A stretch of DNA of 15,378 nt. Origin: Deltaproteobacteria bacterium. Lineage in GTDB: Bacteria; Desulfobacterota; Desulfobacteria; Desulfobacterales; Desulfobacteraceae. The position numbers were made by a program, and so were the translations under genes. The DNA lies in assembly GCA_019314105.1 (NCBI GenBank), contig JAFCZY010000008.1, positions 1 to 15,378 on the forward strand. The letters are read 5' to 3'. The notes beneath the pieces are model-generated. The model was not told the origin of the DNA. It ran no database searches and saw only the letters and a list, made by a program, of their open reading frames with translations. Shown piece by piece: positions 6,076 through 14,292 of the stretch. Each line of letters begins with the position of its first letter. Position 1 is the stretch's first letter.

Positions 6076-9000
6076 TTAAAATAATTCCAACTGTTTTTCT
6101 TTTTCCCTTACTTTCAGGGGGGCGAAACTTTTTTCCATCTGTGTCAATTTTTTTTCAATATCCTCAATGAAACAAGATCGCTGCCGTTTAAAACGTTTGC
6201 CATACAGGCTTCTTTTTTTTGCATAAGTCAAGCAAAGGATGTCCATGGCTCGTGTCATGGCAACATAGAACAGGCGGCGCTCTTCTTCAAAATCATCTAT
6301 ATTTTTGCCATCCTTTGCAAAGGGGATAAGTCCCTGCTCACATCCTGCAACAAATACAACAGGAAATTCAAGCCCTTTGGCCGCATGCAGGGTCATCAAA
6401 GACACTTTTTCCACATTAAACTCCAGGGTATCGGTATCCTGATTTAAAGCAAGTGCATTAAGAAAACTTTTCAAGTCTTTGTGCAGCCTTGCAATGGATA
6501 ACAATTTTTCAAACGCCTGTTCTGCCTTATCATTGCCTTTAATCATTTTACTTAAATCTTCTTTTTTGCACAAAAATTTTAATTGGGTCTCAGTGTCACA
6601 ATTTTTAAGCTCATCCGAAACGTCTGCACTGTCAACCATAGTTCTGCAAAGACAGATCAATTGTTTTATTCCCTCTATTTCAAAAAATTTCTTTTTATCT
6701 GCTGTCTGAAAAGGAATCCCCTCTTTTTCAAACACGCTGACAAAAATTTCGCACTGCCTTGAAGTTCGACAAAGAATAGCAAAATCCGCAAAAGAATACT
6801 CTTTTTGCTCGTCCGGGTCTGTTTTGCCGGCATCCATTGAAAAAAAGGAGGTCCCGCCCATGAGCTTTTCAATCATCTTACCAATGGCCACGGCCTCTGC
6901 ATATTCTGTAGCGGTCTCCTTGATGATCAATTTTTGACTAGTTTCCATGTCTGAAAAAACCTTGAGTTTCTCATCCTTCTCCAAAGACTTGTTGATCATT
7001 TGAAAAGAGGCATCAAGAATGGTTTTAGAGGATCTGTAATTTTTCATCAGCACCCTTTTTTCACATCCCGGAAAATCAAGGGAAAACCGTTTAAAATATT
7101 TATTGTCCGATCCCCTGAACCCGTAAATCGACTGATCCGGATCACCAATCACGACAATATGATTATCCTGTGAAATCAGCTTTGCAAGCTCATATTGACC
7201 AAAATTCAAATCCTGGTATTCATCAATAAAAATATAATGATATGTTTTTTGAACTTTTGACAGGATCTTTTCATCATCTTTCAACATCTTGACCGTCATA
7301 AAAATCAGGTCTTCAAAATCTACCACATTCTGTTCTTTGCAAAGGATAAGATAGGCACTATACCTCTTTTTAAAAAATTCTGATTCATCACTGGTTACGA
7401 CTTCTTTAAGATCATCATCAGGGAACAATAAATTCTGTTTGCACCGGGAAATCAATTGATCTGTTTTATTGACCATCCCCCTTTTAATATCTTTACCCAT
7501 GGCTTCCCTGATCAATGAAATCCGAAGCGAATCATCCGCAATGGCAGCATTAAATCCTTTGTATTCTTTTAAGAGCCTGAGGCAAAAAGAATGGAAGGTC
7601 GCTGCCAGCACAGGCGCCTTTATTTTTTGGGGCATATATTTATCTATCTGCTGTTCAAGTTGCCTTGCCGCCTTGTTGGTAAATGTCAGGGCGAGAATGT
7701 TGGCCGGATTAATAGCTTTCTTTGATACAAGATAGGCAATCTTCGCCGTCAATGTTCTTGTTTTTCCGGTACCGGGTCCGGCCTGGATTACCATAGCCCT
7801 GGCAGTTGATTCAACCGCTCTCGTTTGTTCGGAATTCAGACTGGTTAAAAGATCTTGAATTTTAACCGGCTGTTTTATTTTCTGATTTTTTTTTATTTTC
7901 TTTTTTTTAACATCCAGGATTACAACAGCTTTCTTTGCCCTTGTTTTACCCTTTTTCTCCGGCAGATTGAACAGGAAATATTTTTCTCCTTTCAGCCGTT
8001 CTTTTTCCTGCCTTGAAAAAATATTTACCTTTCCATATTCACCATCATACCCCGGGTCGATATCGATATCGCCTGTTCGCATCTTCATAATGGCTTCTGC
8101 CAGCAGGGGCACATTGGCGGTTCCTATTTCTTCAAAGGATTTGTCCAGAAGAATCCCAAGCTCCGGTCCCAGGATTTCAATGGCCCTGTTATAATAGCCT
8201 GCCACCTTTTTTGTTTTGGGCCCGACCTCAAAAATTTCAGAGAGAATATCGGCAAGGGGAATAATGCTTTTGAACCCCTGCCGGTTTTCAGGCCTATACC
8301 CTTCCGGTCTTGTAGAAAGCTCCTGAACCCTGTTCAATACGCCATAGGTCACTTTACGCCCGCACGCAGGACAGATACCGTCAATTTTGGCAGTAGCGGC
8401 AGGGTTGAGGCAGATATTACACTTCCTGTGGCCGTCATAATGGTATTTGCCCTGATGGGGATACATATCCAGAGTGCCCTGATATTTTTCAAGATCATTT
8501 TTTTCAAGGGCCTGCCGGATATCAAAAAAACTTAACTCCGTATTAAACACAGAGGCATTCCTTCCTATGTACCCGGGTGAATGGGCATCGGAATTAGATA
8601 TCAGCCGGACATCATCAAGGTCTTCAATCCGCCAGTTCATGGGAGGATCGGAAGACAATCCTGTTTCAACGGCAAAAATATGCTCTTTTAATGAGCCAAA
8701 GCACTCTTCAATGGAATCAAACCCTGATTTTGATCCGAACATGGAAAACCAGGGGGTCCAGATATGGGCCGGCACAAAAAACCCTTTATCATTCACCTCC
8801 AGCATGATGGAAAGCAGATCCGCTGCATCAAGCCCCAGTATTGGCCGCCCGTCGGATTTAATGTTTCCAATGGCATCGAGTTTGGCATTAAACTTTTTCA
8901 CACTGACAATATCAGGAAAATAAACCAGGTTATGATTTTTTCTCACCCGGTCGTCTTTTTTATAAATATTGCTGATTTCCGTCTGCAGGACAAACCGGAC

Positions 9001-9255
9001 CGGATTCCTGCAACTTTCCGGGATGGTTTTATCGATATCCTTTGCAATCTCTTTTTTTAAAGAAAATAATCCCGGTTCCATCTCTTCAAGCTTGGACTCA
9101 ATGTCACTGATCCAGGCAGGATAAGTAAAATCTCCTGTTCCGACAACCTGAACCCCTTTAATTTGTGCGGCATAATAAAGATTTTCAAAATCAAGATTTT
9201 TAGCCGTAGCCCTTGAATACTTTGAATGGATGTGAAGGTCCGCAATAAATTTCAT
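6076..9255 (-). CDS. Endonuclease Q (PHP nuclease) fused to a UvrD/PcrA-type superfamily 1 helicase, C-terminal clamp-binding motif
   Basis: 1059 residues, cytoplasmic. Residues 1-415 match endonuclease Q, a PHP-fold metal nuclease that nicks DNA 5' of deaminated bases and abasic sites: DLHIH at 6-10, GTGD with Asp42, QTEIS with Glu93, His108, PAHIWTP with His164, SNSDAHSP with Asp223 and His225, and a four-cysteine zinc site (C279-x2-C282 ... C295-x2-C298). A Lys-rich linker follows (about 448-465). Residues 468-1030 form a complete UvrD-like helicase: QAGPGTGKT at 491-499, LALTFTNKAAR at 521-531, DEYQD at 678-682, GDPDQSIYGFRG at 704-715, NYRSS at 739-743, TLHAAKGLEFP at 955-965 and YVAMTRA at 997-1003. 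The chain ends KEKQLELF; QLELF fits the bacterial beta-clamp motif QL[SD]LF. No critical residue appears lost. The ATG at 9253-9255 has only a weak GGAT ribosome site. The joint role in repair of deaminated DNA is inferred. Confidence 0.93.
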   Translation of the reverse strand: MKFIADLHIHSKYSRATAKNLDFENLYYAAQIKGVQVVGTGDFTYPAWISDIESKLEEMEPGLFSLKKEIAKDIDKTIPESCRNPVRFVLQTEISNIYKKDDRVRKNHNLVYFPDIVSVKKFNAKLDAIGNIKSDGRPILGLDAADLLSIMLEVNDKGFFVPAHIWTPWFSMFGSKSGFDSIEECFGSLKEHIFAVETGLSSDPPMNWRIEDLDDVRLISNSDAHSPGYIGRNASVFNTELSFFDIRQALEKNDLEKYQGTLDMYPHQGKYHYDGHRKCNICLNPAATAKIDGICPACGRKVTYGVLNRVQELSTRPEGYRPENRQGFKSIIPLADILSEIFEVGPKTKKVAGYYNRAIEILGPELGILLDKSFEEIGTANVPLLAEAIMKMRTGDIDIDPGYDGEYGKVNIFSRQEKERLKGEKYFLFNLPEKKGKTRAKKAVVILDVKKKKIKKNQKIKQPVKIQDLLTSLNSEQTRAVESTARAMVIQAGPGTGKTRTLTAKIAYLVSKKAINPANILALTFTNKAARQLEQQIDKYMPQKIKAPVLAATFHSFCLRLLKEYKGFNAAIADDSLRISLIREAMGKDIKRGMVNKTDQLISRCKQNLLFPDDDLKEVVTSDESEFFKKRYSAYLILCKEQNVVDFEDLIFMTVKMLKDDEKILSKVQKTYHYIFIDEYQDLNFGQYELAKLISQDNHIVVIGDPDQSIYGFRGSDNKYFKRFSLDFPGCEKRVLMKNYRSSKTILDASFQMINKSLEKDEKLKVFSDMETSQKLIIKETATEYAEAVAIGKMIEKLMGGTSFFSMDAGKTDPDEQKEYSFADFAILCRTSRQCEIFVSVFEKEGIPFQTADKKKFFEIEGIKQLICLCRTMVDSADVSDELKNCDTETQLKFLCKKEDLSKMIKGNDKAEQAFEKLLSIARLHKDLKSFLNALALNQDTDTLEFNVEKVSLMTLHAAKGLEFPVVFVAGCEQGLIPFAKDGKNIDDFEEERRLFYVAMTRAMDILCLTYAKKRSLYGKRFKRQRSCFIEDIEKKLTQMEKSFAPLKVREKEKQLELF

Positions 9256-9383
9256 TTTTTATCCAATTTAATGGTTAACATTTTTTTATACTGATTCAAT
9301 AATTTACATGATTTCCTCTTAATTTAAAAGCAGGATTCTGATAAAGAACAATAAACAAGTTCCAACAATAAAAATAAAAGGGC

Positions 9384-9411
9384 TTGCAATGAACATTATT
9401 CAGGGTAAAAA
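9384..9411 (+). promoter_or_regulatory. Weak candidate promoter for the AhpF-N/HEAT gene
   Basis: TTGCAA (9384-9389) and TAAAAA (9406-9411), two mismatches each, are 16 bp apart in the AT-rich gap between the divergent genes at 9255 and 9438. AAAGAGA ahead of the ATG at 9438 is a modest ribosome site. No convincing promoter was seen for the opposite strand in this gap. Confidence 0.3.
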
Positions 9412-9437
9412 CATTTATCAATTAAAGAGAATACATT

Positions 9438-10457
9438 ATGCCCATATTTGACCCGCAGTCACAAGCCTTGATCCAAAATTGGGATCAAACCATAGAAAAT
9501 CAAGTCAGCATCAAGCGGCTTGTTGTCGCCCATGCTGAAGACCATCAATTTATAAATTTTGCCGATCAGATATCAGGCATGACATCAAAATTGATCATCA
9601 AAGCTGAAAAAAGTGACGCCTCTCTGCCGGGTTTTCTGGTAAAAGAAAATATCACCTATTCAGCACTTCCCCTTGAAAAAGAACTTGAACCCTTTCTTGA
9701 AGCCCTGTCACAAATAAATGGCAAGCATCCAATACCTTCTAAACATAGCCTTTCCGAACCCCTCCGGCAAAACCTTGCCAAAATAGATATCCCCGTCCAA
9801 TTAAAACTCTATATTGCCCTTCAATGCCCCCATTGCCCTCATGTGGTCAGAACGGTGCTTCCCCTGGCACTCCATTGCAACGCCATAACCCTTCACATCA
9901 TTGATGGCAGTCTGTTTCCTGAAACCGCACAAAAAGAAGGAGTTCTGTCAGCACCCTGTCTGATCCTTGATGATGATTTTCGATGGACGGGAAGTGTTTC
10001 CGCAGAAGAAATTGTAAACATGATCACCCGCCGTGATCCGTCACAGTTGAGCGCTGGGACATTAAAGACAATCCTTGAACAGGGGGATGCGTCCTGGATA
10101 GCCCGGCAGATGATTGAAAAGGGGAAAATATTTGACGGTTTTATCAAACTTTTGCTCCATGACACATGGTCAGTACGACTGGGAGCCATGGTTATTGTAG
10201 AAGAACTTGCCGATACTGATCCAAAACTTGCGGCCTCGCTTTGCCCCATCCTGACCGACTTTTTCGATAAAAAAGATATTCCCATACAGGGAGACATCCT
10301 CTACGCCCTGGGAGAAACAGGCACCATGGAAACAAAAGAATGGATACAAACGAAGCTTCCCGAACTGAAACACCCGGATCTCATTGATGCAGCAACAGAA
10401 GCGCTGGATACTTTAGCATCAAAAAACGATGATGACCCTGCGCAAAAAGGAATTTGA
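9438..10457 (+). CDS. AhpF N-terminal-like tandem thioredoxin-fold dithiol domain fused to HEAT-like repeats
   Basis: 339 residues, no signal peptide or membrane span, so probably cytoplasmic. Residues 1-200 follow the layout of the N-terminal domain of AhpF, the reductase that feeds alkyl hydroperoxide reductase: a first thioredoxin fold without a redox pair (about 10-95), then a second fold with a Cys-Pro-His-Cys centre at 130-133 (YIALQCPHCPHVV), an IDGSLF turn at 155-160, the cis-proline region SAPCLIL at 171-177 and a closing EEIVNMI helix. AhpF itself has Cys-His-Asn-Cys there. Instead of the FAD/NADH reductase, residues about 205-330 hold helical pairs of HEAT type (SVRLGAMVIVEELADTDPKL; IPIQGDILYALGETGT). 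It may shuttle electrons or isomerise disulfides with a protein partner held by the repeats; the partner is unknown. The next gene begins one base after this stop codon, so the two are an operon. Confidence 0.8.
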   Translation: MPIFDPQSQALIQNWDQTIENQVSIKRLVVAHAEDHQFINFADQISGMTSKLIIKAEKSDASLPGFLVKENITYSALPLEKELEPFLEALSQINGKHPIPSKHSLSEPLRQNLAKIDIPVQLKLYIALQCPHCPHVVRTVLPLALHCNAITLHIIDGSLFPETAQKEGVLSAPCLILDDDFRWTGSVSAEEIVNMITRRDPSQLSAGTLKTILEQGDASWIARQMIEKGKIFDGFIKLLLHDTWSVRLGAMVIVEELADTDPKLAASLCPILTDFFDKKDIPIQGDILYALGETGTMETKEWIQTKLPELKHPDLIDAATEALDTLASKNDDDPAQKGI

Positions 10458-10458
10458 T

Positions 10459-11619
10459 ATGGAACATAAAAATCGATGCAGTAATGCACAGTATTTAATA
10501 GATTATTTTCTCAATTTGGGAATACCTAAATCACACTTATTGAAAGATGTTAAAGCAGAGGAAAAATTTATATCAAATCCCCATAACTGGTTGCCCCTTG
10601 AAGAGCTTCATCAAATTGTGAAAAATTGCCAGGCATCCTGTCCCCACTTGACGTTAGATGACTGGCAGAGAATCGCACTGAGCATTAAAGATAATGAAGC
10701 TACGGGTATTTGGAAAATCATTACCAAACTCATAGGAATAAAAACACTTTATTCATTGGCCCCCAGATATGTCAAAAGTTTTAACACATATACAGAATTA
10801 AGAATCAACTCCATCACAAACACGTCAGTTGATTATTCAATCATCTCTGATCCAAAAGTGTGTACCTATTTTATGGCAAGATGGACGGCAGGGGTTTTAC
10901 AAGCTGTTCCCTGTACTTTGGGATTACTGCCTGCAACAACGCAAATCATATTTGATCAATGTGATTTAAAATTAATTGTCACTGATTTGTATCAAAAACA
11001 TGATATTGCCTATGAAGACAAAAATGGCATTGTTTATGCCAATGGGAGACTCCTGGGACAACATATCCAATTAAGCCGGAAGATTGAAAACGGCAATACT
11101 GTCTTCACGAATACTTTTTCATATGAAAAGCCCTATAATGCCATCCTTATCATCGATGATCTCATCATGAACAATACTTATTTATTAAAAAAAGGCGAAA
11201 TTTTTAATGCGCCGTATAGTAGAGTGTCTTTAACATGGCCAGAAACTAAAAATAAATTTTCCTTTCATCATTCCCAGAAACTGAAAGAAGAATTACTGAT
11301 GTCATATAACGAACAACTGACTCTGGCTGAAGAACGATATTTTGAATCAGAACGGTTAAGGAAAAAGGAACAAGATAAAAATATTCAATTCAAAAAATCG
11401 TTGGATGATTTTGAGAAAACAAAAAATGCAGTGCAGGCATACTGGGAAAAAAGAGAGAATGAAAGAAGCAAAGTTGAAAAAGAAATAATTTTAAATATGA
11501 AAAAAATTGTCGAGTCCAGTATTGCAAAATTAAAAGATAGCCACTTAACTGCCACACAAAAAAAATTGGTTAATCAATTAGATCGGAAAATAAACGATGT
11601 ATTATCACCATTGTCTTGA
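10459..11619 (+). CDS. Sensor-like protein with C-terminal coiled coil, resembling a PAS-LuxR regulator without its HTH
   Basis: 386 residues; the ATG at 10459 lies one base after the upstream stop with AAGGA about seven bases ahead, so translation is coupled. An in-frame ATG at 10429 inside the previous gene has no ribosome site. No signal peptide. Residues about 8-260 look like a soluble sensor domain seen ahead of output domains in deltaproteobacterial signalling proteins (GIPKSHLL, HNWLPLEEL, LYSLAPRYVKSFNTYTELRI, LKKGEIFNAPYSRVSLTW); this comparison is from memory. Residues about 272-345 are a charged coiled coil. The last 60 residues (EKRENERSKVEKEIILNMKK ... KLKDSHLTATQKKLVNQLDR) resemble the linker that precedes a LuxR helix-turn-helix in PAS-LuxR regulators, but the protein stops at DVLSPLS, where such proteins would go on into the HTH. 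No HTH follows in any frame of the 42 bases before the next gene. The ligand is unknown. Confidence 0.6.
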   Translation: MEHKNRCSNAQYLIDYFLNLGIPKSHLLKDVKAEEKFISNPHNWLPLEELHQIVKNCQASCPHLTLDDWQRIALSIKDNEATGIWKIITKLIGIKTLYSLAPRYVKSFNTYTELRINSITNTSVDYSIISDPKVCTYFMARWTAGVLQAVPCTLGLLPATTQIIFDQCDLKLIVTDLYQKHDIAYEDKNGIVYANGRLLGQHIQLSRKIENGNTVFTNTFSYEKPYNAILIIDDLIMNNTYLLKKGEIFNAPYSRVSLTWPETKNKFSFHHSQKLKEELLMSYNEQLTLAEERYFESERLRKKEQDKNIQFKKSLDDFEKTKNAVQAYWEKRENERSKVEKEIILNMKKIVESSIAKLKDSHLTATQKKLVNQLDRKINDVLSPLS

Positions 11620-11661
11620 CTGAACAAATAAAATTTAAGGATTATAATTTAAAAAAAGATC

Positions 11662-13836
11662 ATGCCTTTTATAAATCATGAGCTGCAACTTGCCAACGAA
11701 TTTGTTCAGAATACCGGCTGCCATATTTTTCTGACAGGCAAGGCAGGTACCGGCAAAACAACCTTTCTACACCATCTGCATAAAAATACGGCAAAGCGGA
11801 TGGTTATCACCGCTCCCACCGGTGTTGCAGCCATCAACGCCGGCGGCGTCACACTTCATTCTTTTTTTCAGCTGCCATTTGGCCCATTTGTACCGGGCAG
11901 CGAAACCTATGAACGCAATAAGCAACGCCAGTTCAGATTCAGCAAAGAAAAAAAACAAATCATACAAAGCCTTGATTTGCTGGTGATTGATGAAATAAGT
12001 ATGGTGCGGGCCGATTTGCTCGATGCGGTGGATGCAGCACTGCGCCGTCATCGCCGTAATAATCAGCCTTTTGGCGGAGTACAGTTACTCATGATAGGCG
12101 ACCTGCATCAGCTTTCTCCAGTGGCAAAGAGAGATGACTGGCAACTGATAAAACAATATTATGAATCGGTTTATTTTTTCAGCAGTAATGCCCTTGATCT
12201 TACTGAACTGGTTACCATTGAGTTGAAACATATTTATCGCCAGTCAGACGAAGGCTTCATCAAGCTGCTTAACCGGGTGCGGGATAACCGGCTTGATGAA
12301 GCCAGCATGACTGGCCTTAACCAACGTTACATTCCGGAGTTTACACCCGAAAAAGACCAGGGTTATATTACCCTGACCACTCACAACCGCAACGCAGACA
12401 TCATGAATCAGTCCCGGCTTCAGAATTTAACCAAAAAAGAACACCATTTTAAGGCACAAATTTCTGGAGATTTCCCGGAACATATCTACCCGACCCCGGC
12501 CACTCTAAAGCTTAAAGAGGGCGCTCAGGTGATGTTTGTACGCAATGACCCTTCTACTGAAAAGCTCTATTACAATGGTAAAATCGGCAGAATAATTAAA
12601 ATTTCAGACAACCATATCAGTGTTGCCTGCCCCGGAGATCCCGAAAAAATCGAGGTGGAACCGATCATCTGGGAAAATATCAAATATACCTTGAATGATG
12701 AAAATAAGGAAATCGAAGAAGACATCATCGGTAAATTTGAGCAATACCCCTTAAAACTTGCCTGGGCCATCACCATTCATAAAAGCCAGGGGCTGACCTT
12801 TGACAAGGCCATTATTGATGCCAAAGCGGCCTTTGCCCATGGTCAAGTTTACGTGGCCTTAAGCCGTTGTAAAACCTTAGAGGGTATGGTACTTAGCTCT
12901 CCTATCGCATCCAAGGGGATAGAAACAGACGACGCTATAACACATTTTACCGAAAGCGCCAGCCAAAACCCGCCATCCAAAAGCCTGCTTCAATCGGCTA
13001 AAATCAACTATCAACAGCAGTTGTTGCTTGATTGTTTTGATTTCCAATCGTTGCACAACCGCCTCAACTATCTTACCCGGATTTTGCTGGGTAACGCTAG
13101 GGTAGTAAAGGTTTCAGGCGTTGTCGATATCCAACAACTGGAGAAAATAGCCACAAAAGACATTTTTGTTGTCAGTAAAAATTTTAAACGGCAATTAAAC
13201 ACCATTTTGGGGAATGCCGGCCTGCCCGACTCAGATGTAGTTGTTTTGGACCGAATCAACAAAGCATCCGCATGGTTTCAAGAAAAGTTTACCGTAATTT
13301 TTGAGGAGCCGATGCAAAAATTGATCATTGAAACCGACAATACTGAACTTCGCAAAAAAATTGGCACTGCCCTGAATAATCTCAAAAAAGAAATTAATGT
13401 TAAGCTGGCTGGCATACAAAGCTGTAAAAAAGGATTTTCACCATCAGGTTACCTGCACGCTGTCTCAAATGCTGAAATTGATTTTACCCCGAAAAAGGGG
13501 GGAAAGCGCCAGTCGAAAAAAGAATCGGCCCCTTCCGATACAAAACAAACAAGTTTTGATATGTTCAATAAGGGGTTAACCATTGCCAAAATTGCAAAAG
13601 AAAGAGGTCTGGTAAAATCTACCATTGAAGCACATCTGGGGTTTTTTGTGGAAAACGGCACATTAGATATCAACAAATTGCTGTCTCCTGAAAAACAAGG
13701 GGTCATTAAAAAGGAACTTGCCAAAGATCACAATAATTCTCTCAGTAAAGCAAAAAATGTCCTGGGAGATGATTATTCATATGGTGAGATCAGAATGATG
13801 ATAGCCTTTCAAAAATACCTGGCCTCAAAATCCTGA
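11662..13836 (+). CDS. PIF1-like superfamily 1B helicase with C-terminal helix-turn-helix (HTH_40-like) domain
   Basis: 724 residues. The helicase core (about 5-430) shows Walker A GKAGTGKTT at 26-34, APTGVAA at 51-57, Walker B VIDEISM at 108-114, MIGDLHQLSPV at 144-154, HIYRQSD at 190-196, HKSQGLTFD at 373-381 and YVALSRCK at 397-404: the PIF1/RecD-like set, all present. PIF1 enzymes move 5' to 3' on single-stranded DNA and open G-quadruplexes, R-loops and stalled forks. Residues 440-590 are helical and less familiar; about 609-630 is a basic linker (KKGGKRQSKK); 630-720 resembles the HTH_40 domain found at the end of some RecQ proteins (MFNKGLTIAKIAKERGLVKS). The same architecture is common in Bacteroidetes, which hints at transfer. 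A stop at 11650-11652 leaves the ATG at 11662 as the natural start, yet it has no clear ribosome site. It follows the sensor gene by 42 bp on the same strand. Confidence 0.9.
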   Translation: MPFINHELQLANEFVQNTGCHIFLTGKAGTGKTTFLHHLHKNTAKRMVITAPTGVAAINAGGVTLHSFFQLPFGPFVPGSETYERNKQRQFRFSKEKKQIIQSLDLLVIDEISMVRADLLDAVDAALRRHRRNNQPFGGVQLLMIGDLHQLSPVAKRDDWQLIKQYYESVYFFSSNALDLTELVTIELKHIYRQSDEGFIKLLNRVRDNRLDEASMTGLNQRYIPEFTPEKDQGYITLTTHNRNADIMNQSRLQNLTKKEHHFKAQISGDFPEHIYPTPATLKLKEGAQVMFVRNDPSTEKLYYNGKIGRIIKISDNHISVACPGDPEKIEVEPIIWENIKYTLNDENKEIEEDIIGKFEQYPLKLAWAITIHKSQGLTFDKAIIDAKAAFAHGQVYVALSRCKTLEGMVLSSPIASKGIETDDAITHFTESASQNPPSKSLLQSAKINYQQQLLLDCFDFQSLHNRLNYLTRILLGNARVVKVSGVVDIQQLEKIATKDIFVVSKNFKRQLNTILGNAGLPDSDVVVLDRINKASAWFQEKFTVIFEEPMQKLIIETDNTELRKKIGTALNNLKKEINVKLAGIQSCKKGFSPSGYLHAVSNAEIDFTPKKGGKRQSKKESAPSDTKQTSFDMFNKGLTIAKIAKERGLVKSTIEAHLGFFVENGTLDINKLLSPEKQGVIKKELAKDHNNSLSKAKNVLGDDYSYGEIRMMIAFQKYLASKS

Positions 13837-13848
13837 AATCCAATTTCA

Positions 13849-13877
13849 TTGACAATTTTATAAATTGATAGCATATT
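13849..13877 (+). promoter_or_regulatory. Promoter for the cupin gene, with a small palindrome in the spacer
   Basis: A perfect TTGACA (13849-13854) is followed after 17 bp by CATATT (13872-13877), which matches TATAAT at four positions. Between them lies CAATTT-TAT-AAATTG (13853-13867), a palindrome with 6-bp arms that could be an operator. The predicted leader is about 58 bases. Confidence 0.55.
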
Positions 13878-13941
13878 TTCGTTTATACATATTCAATTTT
13901 AAGAATACTTGGATTACCAAACCAAATAAGAGGGGGCACAA

Positions 13942-14292
13942 ATGAAAGTTGTTAATTATAAAAATGTACTGCCGGTTGTCATGGACAATGAGATGGTTAA
14001 AAATGTGGCCGGCAGAGTGATGATCGGTAAAGAAGATGGAGCAGAAAAATTTTGCATGCGACTGTTTGAAATGGGTAAGGGCGGATATACACCAAAGCAC
14101 ACCCATGACTGGGAGCATGAAGTCTTTGTCCACGCAGGCAATGGAGAAGTATTGATTGAAGATAAATGGTATCCGGTTTCAAAAGGATCGGCCATCTTTG
14201 TTCCGGAAAATATTGAACACCAGTTCAAAAACACATCTGACGAGACATTTACCTTTATCTGTCTGATTCCGTCAGGAGCACCTGAATTATAA
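13942..14292 (+). CDS. Small single-domain cupin protein
   Basis: 116 residues forming one cupin beta-barrel, cytoplasmic. Motif 1 is GYTPKHTHDWEHEVFVHAG with metal ligands His53, His55 and probably Glu60; motif 2 is GSAIFVPENIEHQFKN at 82-97 with His93. All four usual ligands are therefore present, so a bound divalent metal is likely. Stand-alone cupins of this size range from sugar isomerases and dioxygenases to small-molecule sensors, and the sequence does not say which. AGAGGGGG five bases before the ATG is a strong ribosome site, and a promoter lies about 60 bases upstream. The stop codon overlaps the start of the next gene (TAATG), so the two are almost certainly translated together. 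Confidence 0.88.
   Translation: MKVVNYKNVLPVVMDNEMVKNVAGRVMIGKEDGAEKFCMRLFEMGKGGYTPKHTHDWEHEVFVHAGNGEVLIEDKWYPVSKGSAIFVPENIEHQFKNTSDETFTFICLIPSGAPEL

Noticed and set aside
8567..8923. 118-codon plus-strand frame inside the endonuclease Q domain
   Set aside because: It opposes a domain with intact metal ligands and has no ribosome site or recognisable fold.
9304..9315. Minus-strand AGAGGAAA followed by ATG-TAA, a start-stop pair in the leader of the endonuclease Q-helicase gene
   Set aside because: Good ribosome site and immediate stop could act on translation, but such a short match is expected by chance in AT-rich leader DNA and no transcription start is known.
9893..10297. 134-codon open frame on the minus strand inside the AhpF-N/HEAT gene
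   Set aside because: Antisense shadow of a well-supported gene; Ser/Arg-rich composition and no motif.
6076..11619. Possibility that the endonuclease Q-helicase, redox-HEAT, sensor and PIF1 genes form one defence island
   Set aside because: They are on opposite strands with separate control regions, and no toxin, nuclease partner, integrase or repeat boundary was seen; adjacency alone is too weak.
11616..11648. TTGACT and a perfect TATAAT just before the PIF1-like gene
   Set aside because: The spacing is 21 bp and the start of transcription would fall about seven bases before the ATG; more likely chance AT-rich sequence.
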